DNA of 64,000 bases from Calliopsis andreniformis (taxonomy: Eukaryota > Arthropoda > Insecta > Hymenoptera > Andrenidae): positions 8,990,001 through 9,054,000 of the forward strand of contig NW_027480423.1 in NCBI RefSeq assembly GCF_051401765.1, in the 5' to 3' direction. The notes beneath the pieces were generated by a model that made no database searches, had not been told where the DNA came from, and saw only the letters and a list, made by a program, of their open reading frames with translations. The translations under genes were made by a program, and so were the position numbers. Below, piece by piece: positions 38,201-52,014 of this stretch; the first letter of the stretch is position 1; each line of letters begins with the position of its first letter.

Positions 38201-41200
38201 TGTTTGATCTGGTAGAGCAACGCCCTAGGGTGAAGCCTAGGTTGCCCGGAACGAAGAAATGACCATAACTTTCACACTGGATGCTATTATTCGTTCTATA
38301 CGATTGAAAAATTGTTATATTTATATTGTATCTTATGCTTCTGGCGTTGACTCCTTAGGACCAGACAATTCGATCTGGTGGAACAACGCCCTAGAGTGAA
38401 GCCTAGGTTGCCTGGAACGTACAAATGCCAATCACTTTCACACGGATTGCAATTATTCCTGTTTTAGGATGGAAAGACTGTTGTATTTTTATTGTATTTT
38501 ATGCTTCAGGCGTTGACTTCTGAGGCCGCAGCTATTCGATGTGGTGGAAGAACGCCATAGAGTGATGCCTAGGTTGCCCGGAACGTAGAAATGACCATAA
38601 CATTCATACTGGTTGCAATCATTCGTTTTATATGATGGAAGAACTGTTGTGTTTATATTGTATTTTATGCTGCTGGCGTTCACTTCTTAGGCCCTAACTA
38701 TTCGATCTGGTGGAACAACGCCCTGGGGTGAAGCCTAGGTTGCCCGGAACGTAGAAATGGCCATAACTTCCAAACTGGTTGCTATTGTACGTTTTATACG
38801 ATGGAAAAACTGTTATATTTATATTGTACTTTATGCTTCTGGCGTTGCCTTCTTAGGCCCTAACTGTTCGATCTGGTAGAACAACGCCATAGAGTGAAGC
38901 GTAGGTTGCCCGGAACGTAGAAATGACCATAACTTTCATACTAGTTGCAATTATTCGTTTTATATGATGGAAGAACTGTTGTATTTATATTGTATTTTAT
39001 GCTGCTGGCGTTCACTTCTTAGGCCCTAACTGTTCGATCTGGTGGAACAACGCTCTGGGGTGAAGCCTAGGTTGCCCGGAACGTAGAAATGACCATAACT
39101 TTGACACTGGTTGCTATTATTCGTGTTATACGATGGAAAAACTGTTCTATCCATTTTGTATTTTATGCTTCGCGCGTTGACTTCTAAGGCCCTAACTGTT
39201 TGATCTGGTGGAGCAACGCCCTAGAGTGAAGCCTAGGTTGCCCGGAACGAAGAAATGACCATAACTTTCACACTGGATGCTATTATTCGTTCTATACGAT
39301 TGAAAAACTGTTATATTTATATTGTATCTTATGCTTCTGGCGTCGACTCCTTAGGCCCAGACAATTCGATCTGGTGGAACAACGCCCTAGAGTGAAGCCT
39401 AGGTTGCCTGGAACGTACAAATGACCATCACTTTCACACGGGTTGCAATTATTCCTGTTATAGGATGGAAAGACTGTTGTATCTTTATTGTTTTTTATGC
39501 TTCAGGCGTTGACTTCTGAGGCCGTAGGCATTCGATGTTGTGGAAGAACGCCATAGAGTGAAGCCTAGGTTGCCCGGAACGTAGAAATGACCATAACTTT
39601 CATACTGGTTGCAATTATTCGTTTTATATGATGGAAAAACTGTTCTATTTATTTTGTATTTTATGCTTCGGGCATTGACTTCTAAGGCCCTCACTATTCA
39701 GTCTGTTGGATCAACGCCCTAGGGTGTAGCCTAGGTTGCGCGGAAAGTAGAAATGACCACAGCTTTCATACTGGTTGCAATTACTCGTTTTATATGATGG
39801 AAACCTGTTGTATTTATATTGTATTTTATGCTTCTGGCGTTCACTTCTTAGGCCCAAACTATTCGATCTGGTGGAACAACGCCCTGTGGTGAAGCCTAGG
39901 TTGCCCGGAACGTAGAAATGGAAATAAGTTTCACACCGGTAGCAATTATTCGTTTTATACGATGGAAAAACAGTTCTATTTATTTTGTATTTTATGCTTC
40001 GGCCGTTGACTTCTAAAGCCCTAACTATTCGATCTGTTGGAGCAACGCCATAGGGTGAAGCCTAGGTTGCCGGAAAGTAGAAATGACCATAACTTTCATA
40101 CTGGTTGCAATTATTCGTTTTATACGATGGAAAAACTGTTGTATTTATATTGTACTTTATGCTTCTGACGTTCACTTCTTAGGCCCTAACTAATCGATCT
40201 GGTGGAGCAACTCCCTAGAGTGAAGCCGAGGTTGCCTGGAACGTAGAAATGACCATCACTTTCAAACTGGTTGCAATTATTCCGGTTATATGATGGAAAA
40301 ACTGTTGTATTTTTATTGCATTTTATGCTTCGGGCATTGACTTCTAAGGCCCTAACTATTCAATCTGTTGGAGCAACGCCCTAGGGTGTAGCCTAGGTTG
40401 CCCGGAAAGTAGAAATGACCACAACTTTCATACTGGTTGCAATTACTCGTTTGATATGATGGAAAGACTGTTGTATTTATATTGTATTTTATGCTTCTGG
40501 CGTTCACTTCTTAGGCCCTAACTATTCGATCTGGTGGAACAACGCCCTAGGGTGAAGCCTAGGTTGCCCGGAAAGTAGAAATGACAATAACTTTCACTCT
40601 GGTTGCAATTATTCGTTTTATACGATGGAAAAGCTGTTGCATCTTTATTGTATTTTATGGTTCTGTCGCTGACGTCTAAGGCCGTAGCTATTAGATGTGG
40701 TGGAGCAACGCACTAGAGTGACGCCTAGGTTGCCCGGAACGTAGAAATGACCATAACTTTCATACTGGTTGCAATTACTCGTTTTATATGATGGAAGAAC
40801 TGTTCTATTTATATTGTATTTTATGCTGCTGGCGTTCACTTCTTAGGCCCTGACTATTCAATCTGTTGGGTCAACGCCCTAGAGTGCAGCCTAGGTTGCT
40901 CGGAATGTAGAAATGACCATAACATTCACACTGGTTGAAATTATTCGTTTTATACGATGGAAAAGCTGTTGCATCTTTATTGTATTTTATGCTTCTGGCA
41001 TTGACTTCTAAGGCCCTAACTATTCGATCTTGTGGAGCAACGCGCTAGAGTGAAGCCTAGGTTGCCCGGAACGTAGAAATGACCATCACTTTCAAACTGG
41101 TTGCAATTAATCCTTTTATACGAAGGAAAAACTGTTGTATTTTTATTGCATTTTATGCTTCGGGCATTGACTTCTAAGGCCCTAACAATTCAATCTGTTG

Positions 41201-44200
41201 GAGCAACGCCCTAGGGTGTAGCCTAGGTTGCACGGAAAGTAGAAATGACCACAACTTTCATACTGGTTGCAATTACTCGTTTTATATGATGGAAAAACTG
41301 TTGTATTTATATTGTATTTTATGCTTCTGGCTTTCACTTCTTAGGCCCTAACTATTCGATCTGGTAGAACAACGCCCTAGGGTGAAGCCTAGGTTGCCCG
41401 GAACGTAGAAATGACCATAACTTTTCACTGGTAGCAATGATTCGTTTTATACCATGGACAAACTGTTCCATTTATTTTGTATTTTATGCTTCGGGCGTTG
41501 ACTTCTAAGGCCCTAACAATTCGATCTGGTGGAACAACGCCCTAGAGTGAAGCCTAGGTTGCCTGGAACGTACAAATGACCATCACTTTCACACGGGTTG
41601 CAATTATTCCTGTCATAGGATGGAAAGACTGTTGTATTTTTATTGTATTTTATGCTTCAGGCGATGACTTCTGAGGCCGCAGCTATTCGATGTGGTGGAA
41701 GAACGCCATAGAGTGAAGCGTAGGTTGCCCGGAACCCAGATATGACCATAACTTTCATACTGGTTGCAATTATTCGTTTTAAATGATGGAAGAACTGTTG
41801 TATTTATATTGTATTTTATGCTGCTGGCGTTCACGTCTTAGGCCCTACCTATTCGATCTGGTGGAACAACGCCCTGGGGTGAAGCCTAGGTTGCCCGGAA
41901 CGTAGAAATGACCATAACTTTCACACTGGTTGAAATGATTCGTTTTATACGATGGTAAAACTGTTATATTTAAATTGTATTTTATACTTCTGGCGTTGAT
42001 TTCTTAGGCCCTAACTATTCAATCTGTTGGAGCAACGCTCTAGGGTGAAGCCTAGGTTGCCCGGAAAGTAGAAATGACAATAACTTTCACACTGGTTGCA
42101 ATTATTCGTTTTATACGATGGAAAAGCTGTTGCATCTTTAGTGTATTTTATGCTTCTGTCGTTGACGACTAAGGCCGTAGATATTAGATGTGGTGGAGCA
42201 TCGCACTAGAGTGACGCCTAGGTTGCCCGGAACGTAGAAATGACCAATACTATCGCAATGTTTGCATTTATTCATTTTATACGTTGGAAAAACTGCTGTA
42301 CTTATATTGTATTTTATGCTTCTGGCGTTGACCTCTTATGCCATAACTACTCCATCTGGTGGAACAACGCCCTAGGGTGAAGCCTAGGTTGCCCGGAACG
42401 TAGAAATGGAAATAAGTTTCACACCGGTAGCAATTATTCGTTTTATACGATGGAAAAACAGTTCTATTTATTTTGTATTCTATGCTTCGGCCGTTGACTT
42501 CTAAGGCCCTAACTGTTTGATCTGGTGGAGCAACGCCCTAGAGTAAAGCCTAGGTTGCCCGGAACGTAGAAATGACCATAACATTCACACTGGTTGCTAT
42601 TATTCGTTCTATACGATGGAAAAACTGTTATATTTATATTGTATCTTATGCTTCTGGCGTTGACTTCTTAGGCCCTAACAATTCGATCTGGTGGAACAAC
42701 GCCCTAGAGAGAAGCCTAGGTTGCCTGGAACGTACAAATGACCATCACTTTCACACGGGTTCCAATTATTCCTGTTATAGGATGGGAAGACTGTTGTATT
42801 TTTATTGTATTTTATGCTTCAGGCGTTGACTCCTGAGGCCGCAGCTATTCGATGTGGTGGAAGAACGCCATAGAGTGAAGCGTAGGTTGCCCGGAACGTA
42901 GAAATGACCATAACTTTCATACTGGTTGCAATTATTCGTTTTATATGATGGAAGAACTGTTGTATTTATATTGTATTTTATGCTGCTGGCGTTCACTTCT
43001 TAGGCCCTAACTATTCGATCTGGTGAAACAAAGCCCTGGGGTGAAGTCTAGGTTGCCCGGAACGTAGAAATGACCATAACTTTGACACTGGTTGCTATTA
43101 TTCGTTTTATACGATGGAAAAACTGTTCTATTAATTTTGTATTTTATGCTTCGGGCGTTGACTTCTAAGGCCCTAACTGTTTGATCTGGTGGAGCAACGC
43201 CCTAGGGTGAAGCCTAGGTTGCCCGGAACGAAGAAATGACCATAACTTTCACACTGGATGCTCTTATTCGTTCTATACGATGGAAAAACTGTTATATTTA
43301 TATTGTATCTTATGCTTCTGGCGTTGACTTCTTAGGCCCTAACAATTCGATCTGGTGGAACAACGCCCTAGAGTGAAGCCCAGGTTGCCTGGAACGTACA
43401 AATGACCATCACTTTCACACGGGTTGCAATTATTCCTGTTATAGGATGGAAAGACTGCTGTATCTTTATTGTATTTTATGATTCAGGCGTTGACTTCTGA
43501 GGCCGTAGCTATTCGATGTGGTAGAACGACGCCCTACAGTGAAGCCTATGTTACCCGTAACGTAGAAATGACCAGTACTTTCACCCTGTTTGCAGTGACA
43601 CCTGTTATACGACAGAAAAACTGTTGCATCTTTAATGAATTTTATGCTTCTGGCGTTGACTTCTAAGGCCCTAACTATTCTATTTGGTGTATCAACGCCC
43701 CAGAGTGCAGCCTAGCTTGCCCGGAAAGTAGAAATGACAATAACTTTCACTCTGGTTGCAATTATTCGTTTTATACGATGGAAAAGCTGTTGCATCTTTA
43801 TTGTATTTTATGCTTCTGTCGTCGACGTCTAAGGCTGTAGCTATTAGATGTGGTGGAGCAACGCACTAGAGTGACGCCTTGGTTGCCTGCAACGTAGAAA
43901 TGACCATCACTTTCAAACTGGTTGCAATTATTCCGGTTATATGATGGAAAAACTGTTGTATTTTTATTGCATTTTATGCTTCGAGCATTGACTTCTAAGG
44001 CCCTAACTATTCAATCTGTTGGAGCAACGCCCTAGGGTGTAGCCTAGGTTGCCCGGAAAGTAGAAATGACCACATCTTTCATACTGGTTGCAATTACTCG
44101 TTTGATATGATGGAAAGACTGTTGTATTTATATTGTATTTTATGCTTCTGGCGTTCACTTCTTAGGCCCTAACTATTCGATCTGGTGGAACAACGCCCTA

Positions 44201-45871
44201 GGGTGAAGCCTAGGTTGCCCGGAACGTAGAAATGACCATATCTTTTACACTGGTTGCAATTATTCGTTTTATATGATGGAAGAACTGTTGTATTTATATT
44301 GTATTTTATGCTGCTGGCGTTCACTTCTTAGGCCCTGACTATTCAATCTGTTGGGTCAACGCCCTAGAGTGAAGCCTAGGTTGCTCGGAATGTAGAAATG
44401 ACCATAACATTCACACTGGTTGCAATTAATCCTTTTATACGATGGAAAAACTGTTGTATTTTTATTGCATTTTATGCTTCCGGCGTTGACTTCTAGGGCC
44501 CTAACTATTCAATCTGTTGGAGCAACGCCCTAGGGTGAAGCCTAGGTTGCCCGGAAAGTAGAAATGACAATAACTTTCACTCTGGTTGCAATTATTCGTT
44601 TTATACGATGGAAAAGCTGTTGCATCTTTATTGTATTTTATGCTTCTGTCGTTGACGTCTAAGGCCGTAGCTATTAGATGTGTTGGAGCAACGCACTAGA
44701 GTGACGCCTAGGTTGCCTGCAACGTAGAAATGACCATTACTGTCGCAATGTTTGCAATTATTCATTTTATACGTTGGAAAAACTGTTGTACTTATATTGT
44801 ATTTTATGCTTCTGGCGTTGACCTCTTATGGCATAACTATTCCATCTGGTGGAACAACGCCCTAGGGTGAAGCCTAGGTTGCCCGGAACGTAGAAATGGA
44901 AATAACTTTCACACCGGTAGCAATTATTCGTTTTATACGATGGAAAAACAGTTCTATTTATTTTGTATTTTATGCTTCGGCCGTTGACTTCTAAAGCCCT
45001 AACTATTCGATCTGTTGGAGCAACACCCTAGGGTGAAGCCTAGGTTGCCGGAAAGTAGAAATGACCATAACTTTCATACTGGTTGCAATTATTCGTTTTA
45101 TACGATGGAGAAACTGTTGTATTTATATTGTATTTTATGCTTCTGGCGTTCACTTCTAAGGCCCTAACTATTCGATCTGGTGGAGCAACTCCCTAGAGTG
45201 AAGCCGAGGTTGCCCGGAACGTAGAAATGACCATCACTTTCAAACTGGTTGCAATTATTCCGGTTATATGATGGAAAAACTGTTGTATTTTTATTGCATT
45301 TTATGCTTCGGGCATTGACTTCTAAGGCCCTAACTATTCAATCTGTTGGAGCAACGCCCTAGGGTGTAGCCTAAGTTGCCCGGAAAGTAGAAATGACCAC
45401 AACTTTCATACTGGTTGCAATTACTCGTTTTATATGATGGAAAGACTGTTGTATTTATACTGTGTTTTATGCTTCTGGCGTTCACTTCTTAGGCCCTAAC
45501 TATTCGATCTGGTGGAACAACGCCCTAGGGTGAAGCCTAGGTTGCCCGGAACGTAGAAATTACCATAACTTTTACACTGGTTGCAATTATTCGTTTTATA
45601 TGATGGAAGAACTGTTGTATTTATATTGTATTTTATGCTGCTGGCGTTCACTTCTTAGGCCCTGACTATTCAATCTGTTGGGTCAACGCCCTAGAGTGAA
45701 GCCTAGGTTGCTCGGAATGTAGAAATGACCATAACATTCACACTGGTTGCAATTAATCCTTTTATACGATGGAAAAACTGTTGTATTTTTATTGCATTTT
45801 ATGCTTCCGGCGTTGACTTCTAAGGCCCTAACTATTCAATCTGTTGGAGCAACGCCTTAGGGTGAAGCCTA
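35253..45871. repeat. 11.1-kb higher-order unit, copy 2 (10,619 bp)
   Basis: This directly follows copy 1 and aligns with it along its full length except for a 5-monomer loss at about 39,907 and two extra monomers at 42,067-42,398. It ends where GTAGAAATGACGTTAAC (45,884) replaces the GTAGAAATGACCACAAC expected from 35,265. No boundary sequence other than satellite is seen. Confidence 0.92.
42067..42398. repeat. 332-bp, 2-monomer segment present only in copy 2
   Basis: The offset to copy 1 changes from 10,287 to 10,619. The dimer resembles the pair at about 33,938-34,270 and 44,557-44,889 in the same order: a GACAATAACTTTCAC unit with GTCGTTGACG, then a unit with a CATTTTATACGTTGG core and GACCTCTTATG. 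It may be ancestral and lost from copy 1, or gained by exchange with those relatives. Confidence 0.82.
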
Positions 45872-47947
45872 GGTTGCCCGGAAAGTAGAAATGACGTTAA
45901 CTTTCATACTGGTTGCAATTATTCGTTTTATACGATGGAAAAACTGTTATATTTATATTGTATCTTATGCTTCTGGCGTTGACTTCTTAGGCCCTAACAA
46001 TTCGATCTGGTGGAACAACGCCCTAGAGTGAAGCCCAGGTTGCCTGGAACGTACAAATGACCATCACTTTCACACGGGTTGCAATTATTCCTGTTATAGG
46101 ATGGAAAGACTGTTGTATTTTTATTGTATTTTACGCTTCGGGCGTTGACTTCTAAGGCCCTAACTATTCGATCTGGTGGAGCAACGCCCTAGAGTGAAGC
46201 CTTATGTTGCCCGGAACGTAGAAATGACCAGAATTTTCACACTGGTTGCTATTATTCGTTTTACACGATCGAAAATCTGTTATATTTATATTGTATTTTA
46301 TGCTTCTGGCGCTGACTTCTTAGGCCCTAACTTTTCGATCTGGTGGAACAACGCCCTAGAGTGAAGCCTAGGTTGCCCGGAACGTAGAAATGACCATCAC
46401 TTTCACACTGGTTGCAATTATTCCTGTTATACGATGGAAAAGCTCTTGTATATTTAACGTATTTTATGCTTCGGGCATTGACTTCTATGGCCCTACCTAT
46501 TCGATCTGGTGGAGCAACGCCCTACAGTCAAGCCTAGGTTGCCCGGAACGTTGAAATGAACATAACTTTCACACTGGTAGCAATTATTCGTTTTATACAA
46601 TGGAAAAACTGTTCTATTTATTTTGTATTTTATGCTGCGGTCGTTGACTTCTATGGCCCGACCTATTCGATCTGGTGGAGCAACACCCTACAGTCAAGCC
46701 TAGGTTGCCCGGAACGTAGAAATGACCATAACATTCACACCGGTTGCAATTATTCATGCTATACGTTGCAAATACTGTTGCATTTTTAATCTAATTTATG
46801 CTTCTAGCGTTGACTGCTAAGGGCGTAGCTATTAGATGTGGTGGAGTAACGCCCTAGAGTGACGCCTAGGTTGCCCGGAACGTAGAAATGACCATCACTT
46901 TCACACTGGTTGCAATTATTCCTGTTATACGATGGAAAAGCTCTTGTATATTTAATGTATTTTATGCTTCTGTCGTTGACTTCTTAGGCCCTAACTATTC
47001 GATCTGGTGGAACGACGCCCTAGAGTGAAGCCTAGGTTGCCCAGAACGTAGAAATAACCATCACTTTCACACTGGTTGCAATTATTCCTGTTATACGATG
47101 GAAAAACTCTTGTATATTTATTGTATTTTATGCTTCGGGCGTTGACTTCCATGGCCCTACCTATTCGATTTGGTCGAGCAACTGCCTACGGTGAAGCCTA
47201 GGTTGTCAGAAACGTAGAAATGAACATAACTTTCACACTGGTAGCAATTATTCGTTTTATACAATGGAAAAGCTGTTCTATTTATTTTGTATTTTATGCT
47301 TCGGGCGTTGACTTCTAAGGCCCTAACTATTCGATCTGGTGGTGCAACGCCCTAGAGTGAAGCCTAGGTTGCCCGGAACGTAGATATGACCATAACTTTT
47401 ACACTGGTAGCAATTATTCGTGTTATACAATGGAAAAACTGTTCTATTTATTTTGTATTTTATGCTTCGGGCGTTGACTTCTAAGGCGCTAACTGTTGGA
47501 TCTGGTGGAGCAACGCCCTAGAGTGAAGCCTAGGTTGCCCGGAACGTAGAAATGACCATAACTTTCACACTGGTTGCTATTATTCGTTCTATACGATGGA
47601 AAAACTGTTATATTTATGTTGTATCTCATGCTCCTGGCGTTGACTTCTTAGGCCTTAACAATTCCATCTGGTGGAACAACGACCTAGAGTCAAGCCTCGG
47701 TTGACCGGAACGGAGAAATGACCATAACATTCACACCGGTTGCAATTATTCATGCCATACGTTGGAAAAACTGTTGCATTTTTATTGTAATTTATGCTTC
47801 TAGCGTTGACTGCTAAGGGCGTAGCTATTAGATGTGGTGGAGTAACGCCCTAGAGTGACGCCTACGTTGCCTGGAACGTAGAAATGACCATTACTTTCAC
47901 AATGTTTCCAATTACTCATTTTATACGATGGAAAAACTGTTGCATCT
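45789..47947. repeat. 2,159-bp higher-order unit, copy 1
   Basis: This 13-monomer unit repeats immediately at 47,948 (offset 2,159). Monomers here belong to a different family from those to the left, with variants such as CTACAGTCAAGCC, CTCTTGTATATTTAA and GCTGCGGTCGTTGAC. The start lies in sequence that also ends the second 11.1-kb copy. Confidence 0.9.
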
Positions 47948-50106
47948 TTATTGCATTTTATGCTTCCGGCGTTGACTTCTAAGGCCCTAACTATTCAATC
48001 TGTTGGAGCAACGCCTTAGGGTGAAGCCTAGGTTGCCCGGAAAGTAGAAATGACGTTAACTTTCATACTGGTTGCAATTATTCGTTTTATACGATGGAAA
48101 AACTGTTATATTTATATTGTATCTTATGCTTCTGGCGTTGACTTCTTAGGCCCTAACAATTCGATCTGGTGGAACAACGCCCTAGAGTGAAGCCCAGGTT
48201 GCCTGGAACGTACAAATGACCATCACTTTCACACGGGTTGCAATTATTCCTGTTATAGGATGGAAAGACTGTTGTATTTTTATTGTATTTTACGCTTCGG
48301 GCGTTGACTTCTAAGGCCCTAACTATTCGATCTGGTGGAGCGACGCCCTAGAGTGAAGCCTTATGTTGCCCGGAACGTAGAAATGACCAGAATTTTCACA
48401 CTGGTTGCTATTATTCGTTTTACACGATCGAAAATCTGTTATATTTATATTGTATTTTATGCTTCTGGCGCTGACTTCTTAGGCCCTAACTTTTCGATCT
48501 GGTGGAACAACGCCCTAGAGTGAAGCCTAGGTTGCCCGGAACGTAGAAATGACCATCACTTTCACACTGGTTGCAATTATTCCTGTTATACGATGGAAAA
48601 GCTCTTGTATATTTAACGTATTTTATGCTTCGGGCATTGACTTCTATGGCCCTACCTATTCGATCTGGTGGAGCAACGCCCTACAGTCAAGCCTAGGTTG
48701 CCCGGAACGTTGAAATGAACATAACTTTCACACTGGTAGCAATTATTCGTTTTATACAATGGAAAAACTGTTCTATTTATTTTGTATTTTATGCTGCGGT
48801 CGTTGACTTCTATGGCCCGACCTATTCGATCTGGTGGAGCAACACCCTACAGTCAAGCCTAGGTTGCCCGGAACGTAGAAATGACCATAGCATTCACACC
48901 GGTTGCAATTATTCATGCTATACGTTGCAAATACTGTTGCATTTTTAATCTAATTTATGCTTCTAGCGTTGACTGCTAAGGGCGTAGCTATTAGATGTGG
49001 TGGAGTAACGCCCTAGAGTGACGCCTAGGTTGCCCGGAACGTAGAAATGACCATCACTTTCACACTGGTTGCAATTATTCCTGTTATACGATGGAAAAGC
49101 TCTTGTATATTTAATGTATTTTATGCTTCTGTCGTTGACTTCTTAGGCCCTAACTATTCGATCTGGTGGAACGACGCCCTAGAGTGAAGCCTAGGTTGCC
49201 CAGAACGTAGAAATAACCATCACTTTCACACTGGTTGCAATTATTCCTGTTATACGATGGAAAAACTCTTGTATATTTATTGTATTTTATGCTTCGGGCG
49301 TTGACTTCCATGGCCCTACCTATTCGATTTGGTCGAGCAACTGCCTACGGTGAAGCCTAGGTTGTCAGAAACGTAGAAATGAACATAACTTTCACACTGG
49401 TAGCAATTATTCGTTTTATACAATGGAAAAGCTGTTCTATTTATTTTGTATTTTATGCTTCGGGCGTTGACTTCTAAGGCCCTAACTATTCGATCTGGTG
49501 GTGCAACGCCCTAGAGTGAAGCCTAGGTTGCCCGGAACGTAGATATGACCATAACTTTTACACTGGTAGCAATTATTCGTGTTATACAATGGAAAAACTG
49601 TTCTATTTATTTTGTATTTTATGCTTCGGGCGTTGACTTCTAAGGCGCTAACTGTTGGATCTGGTGGAGCAACGCCCTAGAGTGAAGCCTAGGTTGCCCG
49701 GAACGTAGAAATGACCATAACTTTCACACTGGTTGCTATTATTCGTTCTATACGATGGAAAAACTGTTATATTTATGTTGTATCTCATGCTCCTGGCGTT
49801 GACTTCTTAGGCCTTAACAATTCCATCTGGTGGAACAACGACCTAGAGTCAAGCCTCGGTTGACCGGAACGGAGAAATGACCATAACATTCACACCGGTT
49901 GCAATTATTCATGCCATACGTTGGAAAAACTGTTGCATTTTTATTGTAATTTATGCTTCTAGCGTTGACTGCTAAGGGCGTAGCTATTAGATGTGGTGGA
50001 GTAACGCCCTAGAGTGACGCCTACGTTGCCTGGAACGTAGAAATGACCATTACTTTCACAATGTTTCCAATTACTCATTTTATACGATGGAAAAACTGTT
50101 GCATCT
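47948..50106. repeat. 2,159-bp higher-order unit, copy 2
   Basis: This directly follows copy 1 and is almost identical to it. Single-base differences include GGAGCGACGCC at about 48,338 against GGAGCAACGCC at about 46,179, and CCATAGCATTC at about 48,893 against CCATAACATTC at about 46,734. The match ends at about 50,111, where TGTATTTTATGCTTCTGG replaces TGCATTTTATGCTTCCGG. Confidence 0.9.
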
Positions 50107-52014
50107 TTATTGTATTTTATGCTTCTGGCGTTGACTTCTAAGGCCCTAACTATTCGATCTGGTGGAGCAACGCCCTAGAGTGAAGCCTAGGTTGCCCGGA
50201 ACGTAGAAATGACCATAACTTTCACACTGGTTGCTATTATTCGTTTTATACGATGGAAAAACTGTTACATTTATATTGTATTTTATGCTTCTGGCGTTGA
50301 CTTCTATGGCCCTACCCATTCGATTTGGTGGAGCAACACCCTACAGTGAAGCCTAGGTTGTCAGAAACGTAGAAATGAATATAACTTTCACACTGGTAGC
50401 AATTATTCGTTTTATACAATGGAAAAACTGTTCTATTTATTTTGTATTTTATGCTTCTGGCGTTCACTTCTTAGGCCCTAACTATTCGATCTGGTGGAAC
50501 AACGCCCTAGGGTGAACCCTAGGTTGCACGGAACGTAGAAATGACCATAACTTTCACATCGGTAGCAATTATTCGTTTCATACGATGGAAAAACCGCTCT
50601 ATTTATTTTGTATTTTATGCTTCGGGCGCTGACTTCTAAGGCCCTAACTATTCAATCGGTTGCAGCAACGCCCTAGGGTGGATCCTAGGTTGCCCGGAAA
50701 GTAGAAATGACCATAACTTTCTTACTGGTTGCAATTATTCGTTTTATACGATGGAAAAACTGTTGTATTGATATTGTGTTTTATGCTTCTGGCGTTGACT
50801 TCTAAGGCACTAACTATTCAATCTGTTGGAGCAACGCCCTAGGGTGTAGCCTAGGTTTCCCGGAAAGTAGAAATGACCACAACTTTCATACTGGTTGCAA
50901 TTACTCGTTTTATATGATGGAACAACTGTTGTATTTATATTGTATTTTATGCTTCTGGCGTACACTTCTTAGGCCCTAGCTATTCGGTCTGGTGGAACAA
51001 CGCCCTAGGGTGAAGCCTAGGTTGCCCGGAACGTAGAAATGACCATAACTTTTACACTGGTAGCAATTATTCGTTTTATACAATGGAAAAACTGTTCTAT
51101 TTATTTTGTATTTTATGCTTCGGGCGTTGACTTCTTAGGCCCTAGCAATTCGATCTGGTGGAACAACGCCCTAGAGTGAAGCCTAGGTTGCCTGGAACGT
51201 ACAAATGACCATCACCTTCACACGGGTTGCAATTGTTCCTGTTATAGTATGGAAAGACTGTTGTATTTTTATTGTATTTTATGCTTCGGGCGTTGACTTC
51301 TAAGGCCCTAACTATTCGATCTGGTGGAGCAACGCCCTAGAGTGAAGCCTAGGTTGCCCGGAACGTAGAAATGACCAGAACTTTCACACTGGTTGCTATT
51401 ATTCGTTTTATACGATGGAAAAACTGTTATATTTGTATTGTATTTCATGCTTCTGGCGTTGACTTCTTAGGCCCTAACTTTTCGATCAGGTGGAACAACG
51501 CCCTAGAGTGAAGCCTAGGTTGCCCGGAAAGTAGAAATGACCATACCTTTCATACTGGTTTCCATTATTTGTTCTATACGATGGAAAAGCTGTTGTATTT
51601 ATACCGTATTTTATGCTTCTGGCGTTGACTTCTTATGCCCTAACTATTCCATCTGGTGGAACAACGCCCTAGGGTGAAGGCTGGGTTGGCCGTAACGTAG
51701 AAATGACCATAACTTTCACACCGGTAGCAATTATTCGTTTTATACAATGGAAAAACTGTTCTATTTATTTTGTATTTTATGCTTCGGGCGTCGACTTCTA
51801 AGGCCCTAACTGTTTGATCTGGTGGAGCAACGCCATAGAGTGAAGCCTAGGTTGCCCGGAATGTAGAAATGACCATAACTTTCACACTGGTTGCTATTAT
51901 TCGTTCTATACGATGGAAATACTGTTATATTTATATTGTATCTCATGCTCCTGGCGTTGACTCCATAGGCCTTAACAATTCGATCTGGTGGAACAACGCG
52001 CTAGAGTGAAGCCT
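48196..52014. repeat. 3.82-kb higher-order unit, copy 1 (3,819 bp)
   Basis: This 23-monomer unit includes most of the second 2,159-bp copy plus about 1.9 kb found only in this family, with TGCAGCAACGCC, GGTGGATCCTAGG, GATCAGGTGG and GTTGGCCGTAACG variants. It repeats at 52,015 with an offset of 3,819, dropping to 3,817 after a 2-base loss at about 52,466 (GGTCTACC for GGCCCTACC). Confidence 0.9.
50680..50685. other. First GGATCC variant site in the window
   Basis: A few monomers read GGGTGGATCCTAGG where most read GGGTGAAGCCTAGG. I noticed this form only to the right of about 50.6 kb: near 50,680, 54,497, 57,318, 58,479, 59,309, 59,973, 62,131 and 62,964. It marks a monomer lineage confined to the right part of the array. 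Confidence 0.75.
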
